From NCBI RefSeq assembly GCF_014656095.1, contig NZ_BNBT01000037.1, forward strand, positions 1-61,146: a stretch of 61,146 bases of DNA, in the 5' to 3' direction. The translations under genes and the position numbers were made by a program. The notes under the pieces are model-generated. The model saw only the letters and a program-made list of their open reading frames with translations. It was not told where the DNA came from and searched no databases. This document shows, piece after piece, positions 59,776 to 61,146 of the stretch. Source of the DNA: Streptomyces longispororuber. Its GTDB lineage: Bacteria > Actinomycetota > Actinomycetes > Streptomycetales > Streptomycetaceae. Numbering within the stretch: position 1 is the stretch's first letter; each line of letters opens with the position of its first letter.

Positions 59776-61146
59776 AGGCCCGTGCGGTGGGCGACCACCA
59801 GGGACGTGCGGCCGCGCATGAGGTCCACCGCGGCGCGGGTGACGGCGGCCTCGCTCTCCGGGTCGAGGTGGGCGGTCGGTTCGTCGAGGAGGAGCACGGG
59901 GGCGTCCTTGAGGAACGCCCGGGCCAGTGCGATCCGCTGCCGCTGCCCGGCGGAGAGCCCGGCACCGCGCTCGCCGAGCACGGTGTCGTACGCCTGCGGC
60001 AGCTCCTCGACGAAGCCGTCGGCCGCGGCGGCGCGGGCCGCCCGGCGCACCTCGGCATCGCTCGCGTCCGGCCGCCCGAGGCGGATGTTGTCCGCGACGG
60101 ACGCCGCGAACAGGTGCGGCCGCTGCGGCACCCACGCCACCTGGGCGCGCCACGCGTCGAGGTCCAGGTCCGCCAGGTCGACGCCGTCGGCCGTGACCCG
60201 CCCCGACGTGGGCGGCACGAAGCCGAGGAGCAGCGCGAGCAGCGTGGACTTGCCCGCGCCGCTCGGGCCGACGAGGGCCACGTGCTCCCCGGGCCGGACG
60301 TGCAGCGACGCCCCGCACAGGGCGGGCGCGGCCCGGCCAGGGTGGCGGACCGTGACGTCCTCCAGGCACAGGGGGGCCGTGCGGGCGGCGGGCGCCCGCT
60401 TCCGCGCACCCCGTGGCGTCTGCCCGGGTGTCGGCCCGGGCCGCCCCTCCGGCTGCCGCGGCGGCTCCTCCTCGTCGAGGAGCGCGAAGACCCGTTCGGC
60501 CACCGCGACGCCCTCGGCACTCTCGTGGAAGGCCGCGCCCGCGGCACGCAGCGGCAGGTACGCCTCGGGCGCGAGGAACAGCACGGTCAGCGCCGTCCGC
60601 AGGTCCACCCCGCCGTGGAGCAGCCGCAGCCCGACCGGCACGGCCACCAGGGCCACGGACAGGGTGGCGACCGTCTCCAGGACGAAGGACGAAAGGAACG
60701 CCACCCGCAGCGTGCGCACGGTGGCCCGCCGGTGGGCGTCCGCCATCTCGCCCACCACCCGCGCCTGGTGCCGCTCGCGGCCGAACGCGCGCAGCGTCGG
60801 CAGCCCGGCCACGACGTCGAGGAAGTGGCCGCCGAGCCGCGCCAGCAACCGCCACTGCCGGGCCGTGCGCCGGGCGGTGTGCAGGCCGACCAGCGCGCCG
60901 AACACGGGGATGAGCGGCAGCGTCACCACGACGACCAGCGCCGAGGTCCAGTCGGTCCACCACAGCCAGGCCACGACCGCCAGGGGCACCACCGCGGTGG
61001 CCGCCGTCGCGGGCAGCCGGCCCACCACGTACGGGTCCAGGGCGTCGAGGCCGCGGGTGAGCAGCGTGGCCGTCCCGCCGTGGCGCCCGGCCGCGAGCCG
61101 CGGCGGACCGGTCCGCCGCAGCCGCTGGGCGACCCGGTCCCGCAGC
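59691..61146 (-). CDS. cydD: Thiol-reductant ABC exporter subunit CydD (5' end outside window)
   Basis: The frame is open to the window edge; about 485 codons are present. The membrane domain includes TLLTRGLDALDPYVVGRLPA and LVVVVTLPLIPVFGALVGLH, with FLDVVAGLPTLRAFGRE. The ATPase has Walker A GPSGAGKST, signature LSAGQRQRIALARAFL and Walker B PVLLLDEPTAHLDPES. A low-complexity linker (PPRQPEGRPGPTPGQTPRGA) joins the halves. It pairs with CydC. The missing 5' part, and probably cydAB, lie beyond 61146. Confidence 0.92.
   Translation of the reverse strand, partial: LRDRVAQRLRRTGPPRLAAGRHGGTATLLTRGLDALDPYVVGRLPATAATAVVPLAVVAWLWWTDWTSALVVVVTLPLIPVFGALVGLHTARRTARQWRLLARLGGHFLDVVAGLPTLRAFGRERHQARVVGEMADAHRRATVRTLRVAFLSSFVLETVATLSVALVAVPVGLRLLHGGVDLRTALTVLFLAPEAYLPLRAAGAAFHESAEGVAVAERVFALLDEEEPPRQPEGRPGPTPGQTPRGARKRAPAARTAPLCLEDVTVRHPGRAAPALCGASLHVRPGEHVALVGPSGAGKSTLLALLLGFVPPTSGRVTADGVDLADLDLDAWRAQVAWVPQRPHLFAASVADNIRLGRPDASDAEVRRAARAAAADGFVEELPQAYDTVLGERGAGLSAGQRQRIALARAFLKDAPVLLLDEPTAHLDPESEAAVTRAAVDLMRGRTSLVVAHRTGLLPHADRIVTVHEGHLDPARPRKDLVAP

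Overview
The window is high-GC DNA (about 73-75% by eye) with GTG/ATG starts, strong third-position GC bias, tightly overlapping operons and many paralogous LuxR/AraC regulators. This points to a Streptomyces or close relative, probably a chromosome-arm region. All assignments come from reading the sequence. No database search was possible.

Layout. 1-4204: end of a treS-mak-glgB operon (trehalose to maltose-1-phosphate to branched alpha-glucan, GlgE pathway). 4235-5779: a FAD oxidoreductase with a C-terminal Rieske domain, convergent to glgB. 6134-10207: four glycosyltransferases overlapping start to stop, a candidate undescribed glycoconjugate operon. 10377-14135: coiled-coil protein, CBS-domain protein, phosphoesterase, DoxX-like protein and a PadR regulator with a clear operator. 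14275-19447: large acyl-CoA dehydrogenase and a NarL-type two-component pair. 19615-23138: nadE, succinate-semialdehyde dehydrogenase and a HhH-PHP protein. 23175-30039: a leftward block (two alpha/beta hydrolases, Dps, DoxX, isochorismatase-like hydrolase, amidohydrolase, YaaH-type transporter). 30474-43209: a regulator-dense stretch with two LAL regulators, four AraC proteins, and a hormone-sensitive-lipase paralogue that has lost its catalytic serine. 43319-49540: small conserved proteins, a YbdK-like ligase, a DUF1360 protein, a catalase-like protein and a lactate permease. 49550-56430: decayed insertion sequences (IS4-like, two IS110 types, IS5) and a gutted methyltransferase, surrounding an S1-domain protein and a MerR-peroxiredoxin fusion. 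56470-61146: LysE exporter with divergent Lrp/AsnC regulator, then cydDC.

Three points deserve most attention. First, two convergent AraC genes (37828-37885) share a 58-bp tail in which both strands encode the same C-terminal motif. Second, the cydD-cydC junction carries a decayed tandem triplication that forms two mini-ORFs linked by stop/start overlaps. Third, nearly every larger gap holds a different short tandem-repeat tract (periods 5, 7, 15, 16, 17, 24, 28 and 33 bp), and one expansion sits inside a LAL ATPase domain as a roughly 141-residue low-complexity insert.
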